A stretch of 21,773 bases of DNA from the NCBI GenBank assembly GCA_964639325.1, contig CAZXDO010000045.1:1-21773 (forward strand), given 5' to 3'. The DNA is from DATGCT01 sp964639325. GTDB lineage: Bacteria > Patescibacteriota > Minisyncoccia > UBA6257 > GWB1-50-10. A program made the translations under genes and the position numbers. Below, one piece after another: positions 21,648-21,773 of this stretch. The notes beneath the pieces were generated by a model. That model had not been told where the DNA came from and ran no database searches. It worked only from the letters and a program-made list of their open reading frames with translations. The number at the start of each line of letters is the position of its first letter. The stretch's first letter is position 1.

Positions 21648-21762
21648 GAAAGTGTTTATTTTTTGAGCTAACGAAGCGAAAAGCTTTGCTTATCGCAAGG
21701 AAAGCGAAAAAAGTAAACATGAAAGTGTTTATTTTTTGAGCTAACGAAGCGAAAAGCTTTGC
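21617..21762. repeat. Two identical 73-bp tandem repeats upstream of pheS
   Basis: 21617-21689 and 21690-21762 are identical over all 73 bases. Each unit contains a hairpin with stem TAAACA/TGTTTA and loop TGAAAG, extended by A/T pairs. On the minus strand the unit junction forms a second hairpin, GCGA-T-AAGC-AAA-GCTT-T-TCGC. Only the first four bases of a third unit are present before the sequence diverges near the window edge. Confidence 0.9.
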
Positions 21763-21773
21763 TTATATATAAA

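Noticed and set aside
21610..21720. N-terminal extension of PheS from the start at 21720
   Set aside because: The added 37 residues come from tandem repeat DNA and are absent from the PheS family; ATG 21609 gives the normal N-terminus.

Overview
The window looks like a chromosomal segment of a Candidate Phyla Radiation (Patescibacteria) bacterium, most likely of the Parcubacteria type. This is inferred from gene content and style, not from a marker-gene tree. The DNA is AT-rich and compact, with many short or overlapping junctions. The proteins include a type IV prepilin carrying a FISUMP (Fibrobacter succinogenes major paralogue) domain, a secreted protein with AWxDxxGWxxF repeats, a phenylalanyl-tRNA synthetase beta chain without its usual OB-fold domain, and a cysteinyl-tRNA synthetase with an altered zinc site. 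Stops are nearly all TAA; nothing suggests TGA recoding.

Layout. 1-1242 (-): 5' part of a pilin/FISUMP gene that runs off the left edge; its last ~110 bases look like the variable region of a diversity-generating retroelement (DGR) target. 1408-2172 (-): RecB-like nuclease. 2213-3118 (+): secreted repeat protein. 3326-6743 (+): cysS-dnaB-recR, preceded by ~200 bp of overlapping inverted repeats. 6752-7868 (-): rplU and a CmpX/MscS-type TM-helix membrane protein, separated by a terminator. 8069-8509 (+): small DUF2238-like membrane protein whose 3' end is made of a palindromic repeat. 8515-12618 (-): murA, VTT membrane protein, L,D-transpeptidase, CCA-adding enzyme and tRNA-Pro(CGG), a tightly packed run joining envelope genes and tRNA maturation. 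12734-13451 (+): an isolated unit with a perfect sigma-70 promoter, a long leader hairpin, an unknown 160-residue protein and a strong terminator. 13474-13780: tRNA-Ala(CGC) (-) and tRNA-Arg(UCG) (+). 13883-16040 (-): AhpF/TrxB-like reductase, encapsulated-ferritin-like protein and class IV aminotransferase, with a glutaredoxin-like gene (16121-16354) divergent from the reductase. 16439-16511 (+): tRNA-Lys(CUU). 16558-18669 (+): recG. 18682-21609 (-): pheS-pheT, preceded by two identical 73-bp tandem units.

The items most worth following up are: (1) the probable DGR variable region in the pilin gene at the left edge; (2) the orphan 12.7-13.4 kb unit with its structured leader; (3) the Phe-codon-rich 73-bp tandem units in front of pheS; (4) the recurring pattern of a -10 box 5-7 nt upstream of the start codon, suggesting leaderless mRNAs; and (5) the encapsulated-ferritin homologue that lacks a visible shell-targeting tail and has no encapsulin beside it.
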